A stretch of 5,088 nt of DNA from Bradyrhizobium sp. (GTDB lineage Bacteria > Pseudomonadota > Alphaproteobacteria > Rhizobiales > Xanthobacteraceae): contig JAQGKC010000099.1 in the NCBI GenBank assembly GCA_028290305.1, positions 1 through 5,088 on the forward strand. Reading direction: 5' to 3'. Of the stretch, positions 1 to 5,088 are shown one piece after another. Within the stretch, counting starts at the first letter, position 1, and each line of letters begins with the position of its first letter. The notes beneath the pieces are model-generated. The model made no database searches. It saw nothing but the letters and a program-made list of their open reading frames with translations, and was not told the DNA's origin. Both the position numbers and the translations under genes were made by a program.

Positions 1-1943
1 CGATCGGCGTTATAGGCGGGATTTGTGATCAGTTGATAGTCGGCGGTCAGCGTCAGCGACTTGGTGAGCGCGTAGGCATAATAGGTCTCCAGCACCCGTT
101 CGGGCCGGTAATTGAGCTGGCCATCACCGATCAGGAGGCCGAGCCCGCCCGCGGCGATGAAGTCGCGATGGTCCTGCGACAGCATGTTGATGGCGCCGCC
201 GATTCCGATGACGTCATCGGGGCGGCCCCATTTGGTGCCCTTGATCGACAGGCCCAGCGACAGGCTGGCGTCGATGTCGGTGAACGCCATGATCTCGGTC
301 TTGCCGTCGTTCCAGCTCCAGCGGCCGAACAGGCCGATCTGGTCGGTCAGCGCCTGTTCGAGATTGACGACATAACCATATTTGATGCGGCCGGTGCGGG
401 TTTGCGCGATGTCGAGATTGAGAGCGGGATTATCCAGCGTTTCGCGATAGCTGCCGGAAAAGGCGCTGTTGAGCCAGAGAATCGTGCGCAATTTGCCGGG
501 CAGGGAGAACAGCGAATAGCGCGTCTCGAGTTCGGCGACATATTCGCCGCGCCGGAACACATTGGTGTCGAAATTGCTCGAATTGGCCTCGGCGTTCATC
601 AGGAAATAGCCCGCTCGCAGTGCCCATTGCTTCTGGTTCAGTTCGACGGTCGCGCCATAGGTCAGGCCGAGCTTGTCGGCGGTATAGTCGAACGCGCCCG
701 GCGCCCACATCGACCAGTTCATGAAATCCTTGCGGGTGTCCTTGGCATAGGCGTTGCCGTCAAACACATCGAGCACCGCGAACTTGCCGGCCTGCAAGGT
801 CAGGCGGGAGACGTCGACCTTTTCGGCGAGCTGGGTCGATCCGCCGGCGAGCTCCTCCTGCTCGCCGCCGAAGCCGAATGTCTGGCGCACGAACAGGCGC
901 GACGTGTTGTAGTGCGGATAGGCGAAATTCGACTTCTGCGCCTCGCCGCTGGGAAATCCCGCGACTCCCACCGTATCGTTCAGCCCGAACCCCTGCAGCA
1001 ATTCGGGATTGTAATAGACCTCGCCGCCGTCCCAGAGCCGGGCATTGAGATAGAGGCTGTTGCTCCAGGTCTCCTGATATTGCGGCGCCGGCGTCAGGCT
1101 GTTCGGGCCGCTATAGGGCGCATGGAAGGCGGGATAGCCCTGCGGCAGGAATGTCGACTGGCCGTGGATTTCCCAGCGGTCGGATTCGGTGTCGGTGAGC
1201 TCGGTGCCGGGCTTGTAGCTGGGCGCGCCGGGCCAGTCGATCTTGCGGTTGAGGCCGATGCTGAGCGACTGGAAATCCAGGGTCGACGCATATTGCGTGC
1301 CCGACGGGAAAGTAACGTTGGCATGGCCGAACTGGCTGTAGAGATACTCCAGCCGCGCACTCCAATGCGGCGCGAAACCATATTCGATGCCGCCGCCCGC
1401 GACCCAGCCGAGCCGTGTATTCAAGACCTTCTCATCGTTGCCGATTGCGGGCGTGTTGACGAAGCGCTCGCCCGCCCAGGCCACCCCGCCGGTGGCGTAG
1501 ATCAGCCAGGCGCCTTGCGCGTATCCGACGCGTCCGCGCGCGGTCGCCACGTAATCCCACAATTCGGCGGTATTGGAGCGCTGCGTTGCGATGGTCGAGG
1601 TGACCAGGTTCGAGGTGAAATAATTCGGAAACGTGAAGTCGGCCTCAATGCCGAGCAGCAGACCGGAGGGCAGGCGATAATTGTAGCCGGCCTGCACGCC
1701 GCCGATCATGCCGTCATAGACATTGCTGGTGCTGGTGGCCGTGGGATCGGTCAGCACTGCATTGCTGGTCCCGCGGCTGAAGCCCACATGCGCGCCGACA
1801 TAGAAGCCCGTCCAATCGTAGACCGCCTTGAGCGCCGGAGCCTTGTGTGGGATATCGGCCGCGACAGCGGGGTCAGAGACCATGAGCATGCCGAACCCGA
1901 TGCCGGCGGATGCGCGCTTCCATGATCGGCGGTGGCGACTCAT
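1..1943 (-). CDS. Two-domain outer-membrane porin (Omp25/31-like barrel + OprB carbohydrate porin), 3' end cut by window
   Basis: Seen: 647 codons are open on the minus strand from ATG at 1943 to the left edge. The start is fixed by an in-frame stop at 1982-1980 and an SD-like GGAAAAG 8 nt upstream. Residues 1-28 form a signal peptide (basic SRHRRSWKR, hydrophobic core, cleavage near AVA/AD). Residues about 43-233 begin DWTGFYVGAHVGFS and include WLIYATGGVAW and WSARLEYLYSQFG, typical of Omp25/Omp31-type small barrels. From about 253 (WEIHGQSTFLPQGYPAF) the protein matches OprB carbohydrate-selective porins: LYLNARLWDGGEVYYNPE, LTLQAGKFAVLDVFDGNAYA, KWGRPDDVIGIGG, and ETYYAYALTKSLTLTADYQ followed by ITNPAYN near the end. 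Known: OprB proteins form outer-membrane diffusion channels for sugars, and this fusion is common in Bradyrhizobium relatives. Inferred: only some 15-20 C-terminal residues are missing. The substrate cannot be read from the sequence. It is a separate unit from the next minus-strand gene, with a terminator between them. Confidence 0.93.
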   Translation of the reverse strand, partial: MSRHRRSWKRASAGIGFGMLMVSDPAVAADIPHKAPALKAVYDWTGFYVGAHVGFSRGTSNAVLTDPTATSTSNVYDGMIGGVQAGYNYRLPSGLLLGIEADFTFPNYFTSNLVTSTIATQRSNTAELWDYVATARGRVGYAQGAWLIYATGGVAWAGERFVNTPAIGNDEKVLNTRLGWVAGGGIEYGFAPHWSARLEYLYSQFGHANVTFPSGTQYASTLDFQSLSIGLNRKIDWPGAPSYKPGTELTDTESDRWEIHGQSTFLPQGYPAFHAPYSGPNSLTPAPQYQETWSNSLYLNARLWDGGEVYYNPELLQGFGLNDTVGVAGFPSGEAQKSNFAYPHYNTSRLFVRQTFGFGGEQEELAGGSTQLAEKVDVSRLTLQAGKFAVLDVFDGNAYAKDTRKDFMNWSMWAPGAFDYTADKLGLTYGATVELNQKQWALRAGYFLMNAEANSSNFDTNVFRRGEYVAELETRYSLFSLPGKLRTILWLNSAFSGSYRETLDNPALNLDIAQTRTGRIKYGYVVNLEQALTDQIGLFGRWSWNDGKTEIMAFTDIDASLSLGLSIKGTKWGRPDDVIGIGGAINMLSQDHRDFIAAGGLGLLIGDGQLNYRPERVLETYYAYALTKSLTLTADYQLITNPAYNAD

Positions 1944-1951
1944 CGAAAAGA

Positions 1952-1958
1952 CTTTTCC
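1952..1958 (-). promoter_or_regulatory. Ribosome binding site of the porin gene, inside a short inverted repeat
   Basis: GGAAAAG on the minus strand lies 8 nt before the ATG at 1943 and supports that start. Its GAAAA can pair with TTTTC (1949-1945), which lies between it and the start codon, giving a 5-bp, AU-rich hairpin with a 3-nt loop. The hairpin is weak, so any occlusion of the site is speculative. Confidence 0.55.
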
Positions 1959-2104
1959 ATCGCTGGCATTCCGTCGGTCTCATTCATCATCTGATTTGCA
2001 GGGGTGCCGCCACCAAAGAAGTCATCGAAAACGATGCGCCGGTGCGTCGCGATACCCTCCTGGTGACAGCAAAAACCGGCTAAGGCCTTGAACCACTGTC
2101 GGTC

Positions 2105-2133
2105 TTATTGCGAGTCATTCTTAATTGCAATAA
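2105..2133 (-). promoter_or_regulatory. Dyad-symmetric operator candidate resembling a Fur-type iron box, upstream of the porin
   Basis: Seen: perfect 7-bp outer arms TTATTGC and GCAATAA enclose 15 bp with alternating matched positions. Read on the minus strand, the core GCAATTAAGAATGACTCGC resembles proteobacterial Fur boxes of the GCAAATGAGAATGATTCGC type (comparison from memory). A weak promoter could overlap it: TTGCAA (2130-2125), a 17-bp spacer, then TAAGAC (2107-2102), with only about 3 of 6 matches in the -10 element. It lies 162 bp upstream of the porin start and 264 bp past the stop of the neighbouring minus-strand gene, so the porin is its only obvious target. Which regulator binds (Fur, Irr, RirA or another dimeric repressor) is inference. 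Confidence 0.4.
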
Positions 2134-2206
2134 AGAAAGCTGAAATCTCAATTGGTTGGCATGGCCCTGTGACGGGCGTGCAACAGCTCTCGCCGTCAGG
2201 CCGCCG

Positions 2207-2243
2207 AAAAAGGTGACCCGCCCGGGGGGACACCGGGCGGGTC
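2207..2243 (-). terminator. Rho-independent terminator of the small secreted-protein gene
   Basis: The arms GACCCGCCCGG (2215-2225) and CCGGGCGGGTC (2233-2243) are perfectly complementary over 11 bp around a 7-nt loop. On the minus strand the stem is followed, after ACC, by five T residues (2211-2207). This polarity terminates minus-strand transcription. It stands 126 bp downstream of the stop codon at 2369 and isolates that gene from the porin. There is no T-tract on the plus-strand side. Confidence 0.87.
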
Positions 2244-2368
2244 GGGTACGACACGGGGTGGATGAAGCGCCCGTGCCGGACGCGGGATCCACGATCGGTC
2301 GCGGTTTCAAGCGAAGGGGCGGGCCGTTCGCCTGCCAACACCGCGCCGGATCACATCATGCCGGATGC

Positions 2369-2629
2369 TCAGTAGCAGCTGCGCACGGTGCCGATGTAAT
2401 TGCCGAAGGCGTCGAACTGACGGCTCCAGCCGCAGCGGTGATAATAATAGGGATAGGGATTGCTGGCGGCGATCGCGCTGCCGACGACGACGGCGCCGAT
2501 CAGGCCCGCGCCGATGCCCCAGCCGTGGTGGAAGCCATGAGCCTCCGCAGGCGTGGTGGTGGACGCGACACTGCCGGTGACGGCAAGGGCTGCGACAGCG
2601 AGAGCGGCAATCTTGGTCTGAAGCGACAT
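2369..2629 (-). CDS. Small secreted or membrane-associated protein, function unknown (86 aa)
   Basis: Seen: residues 1-30 are a clear signal peptide (MSLQTKIAALAVAALAV..., cleavage after AEA before HGFHH). A His/Gly/Trp stretch follows (31-38), then a glycine-rich hydrophobic segment GIGAGLIGAVVVGSAIAA (38-55) like a glycine zipper, a Tyr/Pro patch NPYPYYY (57-63), and a tail with two cysteines, C66 and C85, that could form a disulfide. The start at 2629 is preferred over the in-frame ATG at 2641: GGAG at 2639-2636 sits 6 nt before it and overlaps the upstream ATG. Known: alphaproteobacteria carry many small envelope proteins of this layout with no assigned role. The gene appears monocistronic, with its own terminator at 2207-2243 and a 15-bp repeat array about 110 bp upstream. 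I do not assign a function. That it is a real gene is supported by signal peptide, SD and terminator together. Confidence 0.85.
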   Translation of the reverse strand: MSLQTKIAALAVAALAVTGSVASTTTPAEAHGFHHGWGIGAGLIGAVVVGSAIAASNPYPYYYHRCGWSRQFDAFGNYIGTVRSCY

Positions 2630-2635
2630 GATGAT

Positions 2636-2639
2636 CTCC
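2636..2639 (-). promoter_or_regulatory. Shine-Dalgarno site deciding the start of the small secreted-protein gene
   Basis: GGAG on the minus strand is spaced 6 nt from ATG at 2629. The upstream in-frame ATG at 2641 is partly formed by the same bases and has no purine-rich site of its own, so the protein begins MSLQTK rather than MEIIMSLQ. Confidence 0.7.
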
Positions 2640-2737
2640 ATCCGGTTGAGCGCGGCCCGTTGTGGTCCGCATGCCGGGTTGGACGGAGGATGGTCGATTT
2701 CGGTTCGCGGCGTTCGCCGTGAATTTTCGGTAAGGTA

Positions 2738-2796
2738 AATTAACCCAGGTCTAATTAACCAAGGTCTAATTAACCAAGGTCTAATTAACCAAGTCT
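2738..2796. repeat. AT-rich tandem array, four copies of a 15-bp unit
   Basis: The unit is AATTAACCAAGGTCT. Copy 1 is at 2738-2752 with one change (CCC for CCA); copies 2 (2753-2767) and 3 (2768-2782) are identical; copy 4 (2783-2796) has lost one G. An AAGGT just before copy 1 (2732-2736) may be a remnant of a further copy. Each unit contains the palindrome TAATTA across or near its junction and is far more AT-rich than its surroundings. It lies between two minus-strand genes, 109 bp upstream of the small secreted-protein start, where a promoter would be expected. It may be a reiterated regulator site or an inert slippage product. Confidence 0.95.
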
Positions 2797-2822
2797 CATA
2801 CTGGCTTAAAGCCTCGACCGGG

Positions 2823-3638
2823 TTATGCGTGCGGGACGGCCGAAAGCGCCTTCACGTCGAATTTATCGATGTCATCGAGCAGTTCGACGAACCCGCGCGC
2901 ACCGTGATCGAGCAACTGTTCGCCCTTCTCCGCGGAGCCTTGTGTCGCGTCGCCGCAGGCGCCGCTCGGATGAAGATCCTGCGCTTGCCAGGCGAACGGC
3001 GCAGGCCGCTGCGTCGACAGCCAGCGATATTTCGCCTCCATCGCGATACCGGCGGGGCGAAAATCCGCGAGCTTGTCCTGTCGCACATGCGCGCCGAATC
3101 GCGCCAGCATGATCGAGGTTTCGACCGCGCCGCCGTGAATGCCGTGGCGCAATTCGTCCGGGTCGAACAGGCCGTCCGGCGTGCCGAAGCGCGACCAGGA
3201 GGTGGTGACGACGAACAGCTTGAGATGCGCGCGCAGATCCTGCGCCACCAAGCCCATCGCGGCGCTGTTGCCGCCATGGCTGGTGACGATGACGAGCTTC
3301 TTCAGTCCGGCGCGCGCGACGCTCTCGCCGAGCGCCATCCAGCTCTTCAGCGCGACGTCGGTCGGCAGCGTCAAGGTCCCCGGATAGTCGATATGCTCGG
3401 TGGAAATCCCGACCGGCTGCAGCGGCAGGAACGTGACCGGCAAGGTGGCGGGCAGAAATTCGCGCACCCGTTCCAGATAGGCCTGCGCGATCATCACGTC
3501 GGTCCCCAATGGCAGATGCGGACCGTGCTGCTCGGTCGCGGCCAGCGGCAGGACGGCGATCCAGCGCGTCCGCTCGGCCCGGACGATGTCGGGCCAGTGG
3601 ATGTCGGTCCAGTCACGGGGAGGGAGGAGCGAGCTCAT
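2823..3638 (-). CDS. Creatininase-family metal-dependent amidohydrolase (271 aa)
   Basis: Seen: a complete frame from ATG 3638 to TAA 2823, cytoplasmic (no signal peptide). N-terminal LLPPRDWTDIHWPDI leads into VLPLAATEQHGPHLPLGTD (29-47), whose E36, H38 and D47 fit the metal-binding residues of the creatininase fold. VTSHGGN (118-124) and HGIHGGAVETS (165-175, with E173) are the other two family signatures. Length is normal (about 240-270). Known: members hydrolyse C-N amide bonds, often in cyclic or formamide compounds, and include creatinine amidohydrolase, archaeal formamidopyrimidine hydrolase ArfB and the mycofactocin peptidase MftE. The HGGN form, with Gly where true creatininase has a second Glu ligand, is the general family version and argues against calling creatinine the substrate. 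Context: divergent from an ABC importer for a small solute. There is no good SD before ATG 3638, so the start is somewhat uncertain. Confidence 0.92.
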   Translation of the reverse strand: MSSLLPPRDWTDIHWPDIVRAERTRWIAVLPLAATEQHGPHLPLGTDVMIAQAYLERVREFLPATLPVTFLPLQPVGISTEHIDYPGTLTLPTDVALKSWMALGESVARAGLKKLVIVTSHGGNSAAMGLVAQDLRAHLKLFVVTTSWSRFGTPDGLFDPDELRHGIHGGAVETSIMLARFGAHVRQDKLADFRPAGIAMEAKYRWLSTQRPAPFAWQAQDLHPSGACGDATQGSAEKGEQLLDHGARGFVELLDDIDKFDVKALSAVPHA

Positions 3639-3670
3639 GGAGCGGGATGTTTCATTCGGCGGCTTTGGTC

Positions 3671-3767
3671 GAGCGCGATTACCTTAGGAGGAAACGTCAT
3701 CGCGCTCTAACTTATTATTTGAGCATGATCTTTCGGAAAACCGGTATCCACTTTTCCGGATCATGCT
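3671..3767. repeat. Dispersed intergenic repeat made of two hairpins (REP/RIME-like)
   Basis: Hairpin 1: GAGCGCGATTAC (3671-3682) pairs with GTCATCGCGCTC (3696-3707), 11 of 12 bp, around a 13-nt loop. Hairpin 2: AGCATGATC (3722-3730) pairs with GATCATGCT (3759-3767), continued by CGGAAAA (3734-3740) with TTTTCCG (3752-3758); there is a 3-nt TTT bulge on the left arm and an 11-nt loop CCGGTATCCAC. From memory, near-identical sequences occur many times in Bradyrhizobium and Rhodopseudomonas intergenic regions, so this is probably a mobile or propagated repeat rather than a gene-specific element. It fills most of the 179 bp between the divergent creatininase-family and substrate-binding protein genes, so it may lie in a promoter region or 5' leader. 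Neither hairpin is followed by a proper T-tract. Confidence 0.85.
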
Positions 3768-3806
3768 TTAGTGTACCACACCTCATCATGGGCCAGAACG
3801 AACGAC

Positions 3807-3810
3807 GGAG
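3807..3810 (+). promoter_or_regulatory. Shine-Dalgarno site of the substrate-binding protein gene
   Basis: GGAG (within ACGGAGTCC) lies 7 nt before ATG 3818. It fixes the start at MKKALLLQ, where the signal peptide begins. The frame is open further upstream through the repeat element, and an in-frame ATG at 3788 would give MGQNERRSPTMKK, burying the signal peptide. Confidence 0.8.
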
Positions 3811-3817
3811 TCCAACC

Positions 3818-4843
3818 ATGAAAAAGGCTCTTTTGCTGCAAGCGTTAACAGCGGCCTTGACCGCTGCCGCCGTTTTGGCGGCCAGGCCTGCCTCCGCCGA
3901 AGACAAGCTGGACAAGGTCTCGTTCGGAACCAATTGGGTCGCCGAGGCCGAGCATGGCGGCTTCTTCCAAGCGTCCGCCGACGGCACCTACAAGAAATAC
4001 GGGCTCGACGTCACCATCGTGCCGGGCGGCCCGAACGACAACAACCGCATGCTGCTGATCGCCGGCAAGCTCGACTTCTTCATGGCCGCGAACACCTTGA
4101 TGTCGTTCGACGCGGTCGCCAACAAGGTGCCCGTCGTGACGGTCGCCGCGATCTTCCAGAAGGACCCGCAGGTCTTTCTGACCCATCCTGAATCCAAGAT
4201 CACCAAGCTCGACGAGCTGAAGCCGTTGACGCTGTTCGTCTCCAAGGAAGGGATGGGGAGCTACTTCCAATGGCTGAAATCCGAATACGGCTTCAGCGAG
4301 AAGAATGTCAGGCCCTATACGTTCAACGCGCAGCCGTTCATCGCCACACCGCAAAGCGCGATGCAGGGCTATGTCACCTCCGAGCCGTTCGCGGTCGAAA
4401 AGAGCGCCGGCTTCAAGCCGGGCGTGATCCTGCTGGCCGATTACGGCTTCAACACCTATTCGACCCTGATCGAGACCCGCCGCGACGTGGTCGAGAAGAA
4501 GCCGGACCTGGTGCAGCGCTTCGTCGACGCCTCGATTGTCGGATGGTACAACTATCTCTACGGTGATAATTCCGCCGGCAATGCGATGATCAAGAAGCTG
4601 AATCCGGAAATGACCGACGAGCTTTTGGCCTATTCGGTCAAGACGATGAAGGACCATGGCATCGTCGATTCCGGCGATACGCAACGTAACGGCATCGGCG
4701 CGATGACCGACGAGCGGCTGACGAGCTTCTTCGACAAGATGGTGCGGGCCGGCGTCGTGAAGTCCGATATCGACTACCGCAACTCCTATACGCTTCGCTT
4801 TGTCAACAAGAGCGTCGGCGCCGAGCTGCGGCCGGGCAAATAG
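3818..4843 (+). CDS. ABC transporter periplasmic substrate-binding protein, NMT1/THI5 (SsuA/ThiY-like) family (341 aa)
   Basis: Seen: signal peptide residues 1-27 (MKKALLLQ, alanine-rich core, cleavage after ASA before EDK). There is no lipobox Cys, so it is a free periplasmic protein. The mature chain starts with the family pattern KVSFGTNWVAEAEHGGFFQA, followed by YKKYGLDVTIVPGGPNDNN, then a KLDFFMAANTLMSFDAVANK region, FVSKEGMGSYFQWLKSEYGF, SAMQGYVTSEPFAVEK, and a helical C-terminal lobe with KPDLVQRFVDASIVGWYNYL. Length and order fit NMT1/THI5-like solute receptors. Known: these feed ABC importers for pyrimidine thiamine precursors, alkanesulfonates, nitrate/taurine-type solutes and others; the ligand is not readable here. 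The yeast THI5 cysteine-rich motif is absent, so it is a receptor, not an HMP-P synthase. Context: the stop is followed within 30 nt by the transporter ATPase start; a permease presumably follows outside the window. No TPP riboswitch motif (CTGAGA) is seen in the leader. Confidence 0.95.
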   Translation: MKKALLLQALTAALTAAAVLAARPASAEDKLDKVSFGTNWVAEAEHGGFFQASADGTYKKYGLDVTIVPGGPNDNNRMLLIAGKLDFFMAANTLMSFDAVANKVPVVTVAAIFQKDPQVFLTHPESKITKLDELKPLTLFVSKEGMGSYFQWLKSEYGFSEKNVRPYTFNAQPFIATPQSAMQGYVTSEPFAVEKSAGFKPGVILLADYGFNTYSTLIETRRDVVEKKPDLVQRFVDASIVGWYNYLYGDNSAGNAMIKKLNPEMTDELLAYSVKTMKDHGIVDSGDTQRNGIGAMTDERLTSFFDKMVRAGVVKSDIDYRNSYTLRFVNKSVGAELRPGK

Positions 4844-4885
4844 ATGGCCAAGACATAGATGACCAAGACATAGATGGCCAATGAG
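4841..4885 (+). repeat. In-frame triplication of a 15-bp stop-start junction between two operon genes
   Basis: Three adjacent 15-bp units: TAGATGGCCAAGACA (4841-4855), TAGATGACCAAGACA (4856-4870) and TAGATGGCCAATGAG (4871-4885). Units 1 and 2 differ at one base; unit 3 matches unit 1 over its first 11 bases, then diverges into the ATPase gene. The first TAG ends the substrate-binding protein, and the last ATG starts the ATPase. In between, each extra unit makes a four-codon frame, ATG-Ala/Thr-Lys-Thr-TAG (4844-4858 and 4859-4873), with stop and next start directly abutting. No clear SD precedes any of the three ATGs. Confidence 0.95.
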
Positions 4886-5088
4886 GTGGCCGAGAATGCC
4901 CGGTCCGATCGCGGCGCCGACGCTTTGGGCCTTGCGGCCAGCCTGCGCGGCGTGACCAAGACCTACGGCAATGGCGTCATGGCGCTCGGCCCGATCGATC
5001 TGGATGTCCGCCAGGGGGAGTTTGTTTCGCTGCTCGGGCCGTCGGGTTGCGGCAAGTCCACCGCGCTGCGGCTGATCGCGGGGCTGGC
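4874..5088 (+). CDS. ABC transporter ATP-binding protein, N-terminal part (SsuB/TauB/NrtD-like), cut by window
   Basis: Seen: 71 codons plus 2 bases from ATG 4874 to the right edge. The start is the first possible one, because an in-frame TAG (4871-4873) directly precedes it. After a polar N-terminal extension of about 20 residues comes [20 protein letters not shown], with Y31 in the A-loop position that stacks on adenine, then [23 protein letters not shown] with a perfect Walker A motif (GPSGCGKST, 55-63). The Q-loop, signature and Walker B motifs lie outside. Known: this is the standard cytoplasmic ATPase of importers paired with NMT1/THI5-type receptors. Context: 30 nt separate it from the receptor gene, and the spacer is a repeat of stop-start codons without an SD, so its translation probably depends on ribosomes finishing the receptor gene. 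The GTG at 4886 is an alternative but less likely start. Confidence 0.95.
   Translation, partial: MANEVAENARSDRGADALGLAASLRGVTKTYGNGVMALGPIDLDVRQGEFVSLLGPSGCGKSTALRLIAGL

Larger units (their letters stand above)
1944..2368. other. 425-bp intergenic region between the porin and the small secreted-protein gene
   Basis: I see no credible gene here on either strand; open frames in it lack family features and credible ribosome binding sites. It holds a dyad-symmetric site (2105-2133) upstream of the porin and a Rho-independent terminator (2207-2243) for the minus-strand gene to its right. A small palindrome CATCG-AAAA-CGATG (2023-2036) falls in the likely porin leader. A seven-codon minus-strand frame starting at 1960 (MEKSFR, stop at 1942-1940) overlaps the porin ATG by ATGA. 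This could be chance, because its first bases are the SD region. Positions 2244-2368 show nothing I can name. Confidence 0.7.

Noticed and set aside
33..1925. A 630-codon open frame on the plus strand antisense to the porin.
   Set aside because: It lies wholly opposite a gene with clear signal peptide and OprB motifs. Its translation is low-complexity, rich in Ala, Gly, Arg, Val and Ile with no recognisable domain, as expected when GC-rich third positions remove stops from the antisense frame.
2156..2722. A 188-codon plus-strand frame covering the terminator and the small secreted-protein gene.
   Set aside because: It runs through the terminator hairpin and antisense to a gene with signal peptide and SD, has no SD of its own, and its product has no recognisable features.
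2738..2796. The four-copy 15-bp array considered as a CRISPR array or plasmid iteron origin.
   Set aside because: The units abut with no spacers, and no cas or replication-initiator gene is present in the window.
2803..2813. Palindrome GGCTTAAAGCC just downstream of the creatininase-family stop, considered as a terminator.
   Set aside because: Only a 4-bp stem is possible with a 3-nt loop, and no T-tract follows on the minus strand.
3685..3691. A near-perfect Shine-Dalgarno sequence TAGGAGG in the loop of hairpin 1.
   Set aside because: No ATG, GTG or TTG follows at 5-12 nt (the next bases are AAACGTCATCGCG), and no credible gene begins there. It is most likely part of the repeat element's loop.
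2829..3710. A 293-codon plus-strand frame antisense to the creatininase-family gene.
   Set aside because: The minus strand carries all the family signatures. The antisense product is Arg/Asp/Ala-rich with no domain, and it ends inside the dispersed repeat.
3639..3817. A TPP or other riboswitch in the leader of the substrate-binding protein gene.
   Set aside because: The conserved CTGAGA and ACCTGA-type motifs of the THI box are absent, and the structured part is accounted for by the dispersed repeat.
3845..4684. A 279-codon minus-strand frame antisense to the substrate-binding protein gene.
   Set aside because: The plus strand encodes a complete, well-recognised receptor with SD and signal peptide. 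The antisense product lacks any motif.

Overview
The window is high-GC DNA whose coding style, repeats and protein families point to an alphaproteobacterium of the Bradyrhizobium/Rhodopseudomonas group. The clues are a fused Omp25/Omp31-like plus OprB porin, a short signal-peptide protein ending in a Cys pair, and a palindromic intergenic repeat (AGCATGATC...GATCATGCT) that I recall as common in that group. The organism call is inference; no rRNA or other marker gene is present.

Layout, left to right. Positions 1-1943 (minus strand) hold an outer-membrane porin whose last residues lie beyond the left edge. Positions 1944-2368 are non-coding: they hold a dyad resembling an iron-regulator box upstream of the porin, and a strong Rho-independent terminator for the next minus-strand gene. 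Positions 2369-2629 (minus) encode an 86-residue secreted protein of unknown function. Upstream of it lies an AT-rich array of four 15-bp tandem repeats (2738-2796). Positions 2823-3638 (minus) encode a creatininase-family metal-dependent amidohydrolase. A 179-bp divergent intergenic region contains a two-hairpin dispersed repeat. Positions 3818-4843 (plus) encode an NMT1/THI5-type periplasmic substrate-binding protein. It is followed by an unusual in-frame triplication of a 15-bp stop-start junction, and then by the beginning of an ABC transporter ATPase (4874 to the right edge).

How the genes may work together. The substrate-binding protein and ATPase are the start of an importer operon, with the permease presumably just outside the window. 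The divergent creatininase-family hydrolase is a plausible partner that cleaves an amide bond in the imported compound, by analogy with transporter/deformylase pairs in pyrimidine (thiamine precursor) salvage. The substrate is not known, and no TPP riboswitch motif is visible. The porin and the small secreted protein appear to be independent units.

No wholly new system is evident. The most unusual sequence-level signals are the stop-start triplication between the transporter genes, the 15-bp AT-rich tandem array, and the dyad upstream of the porin.
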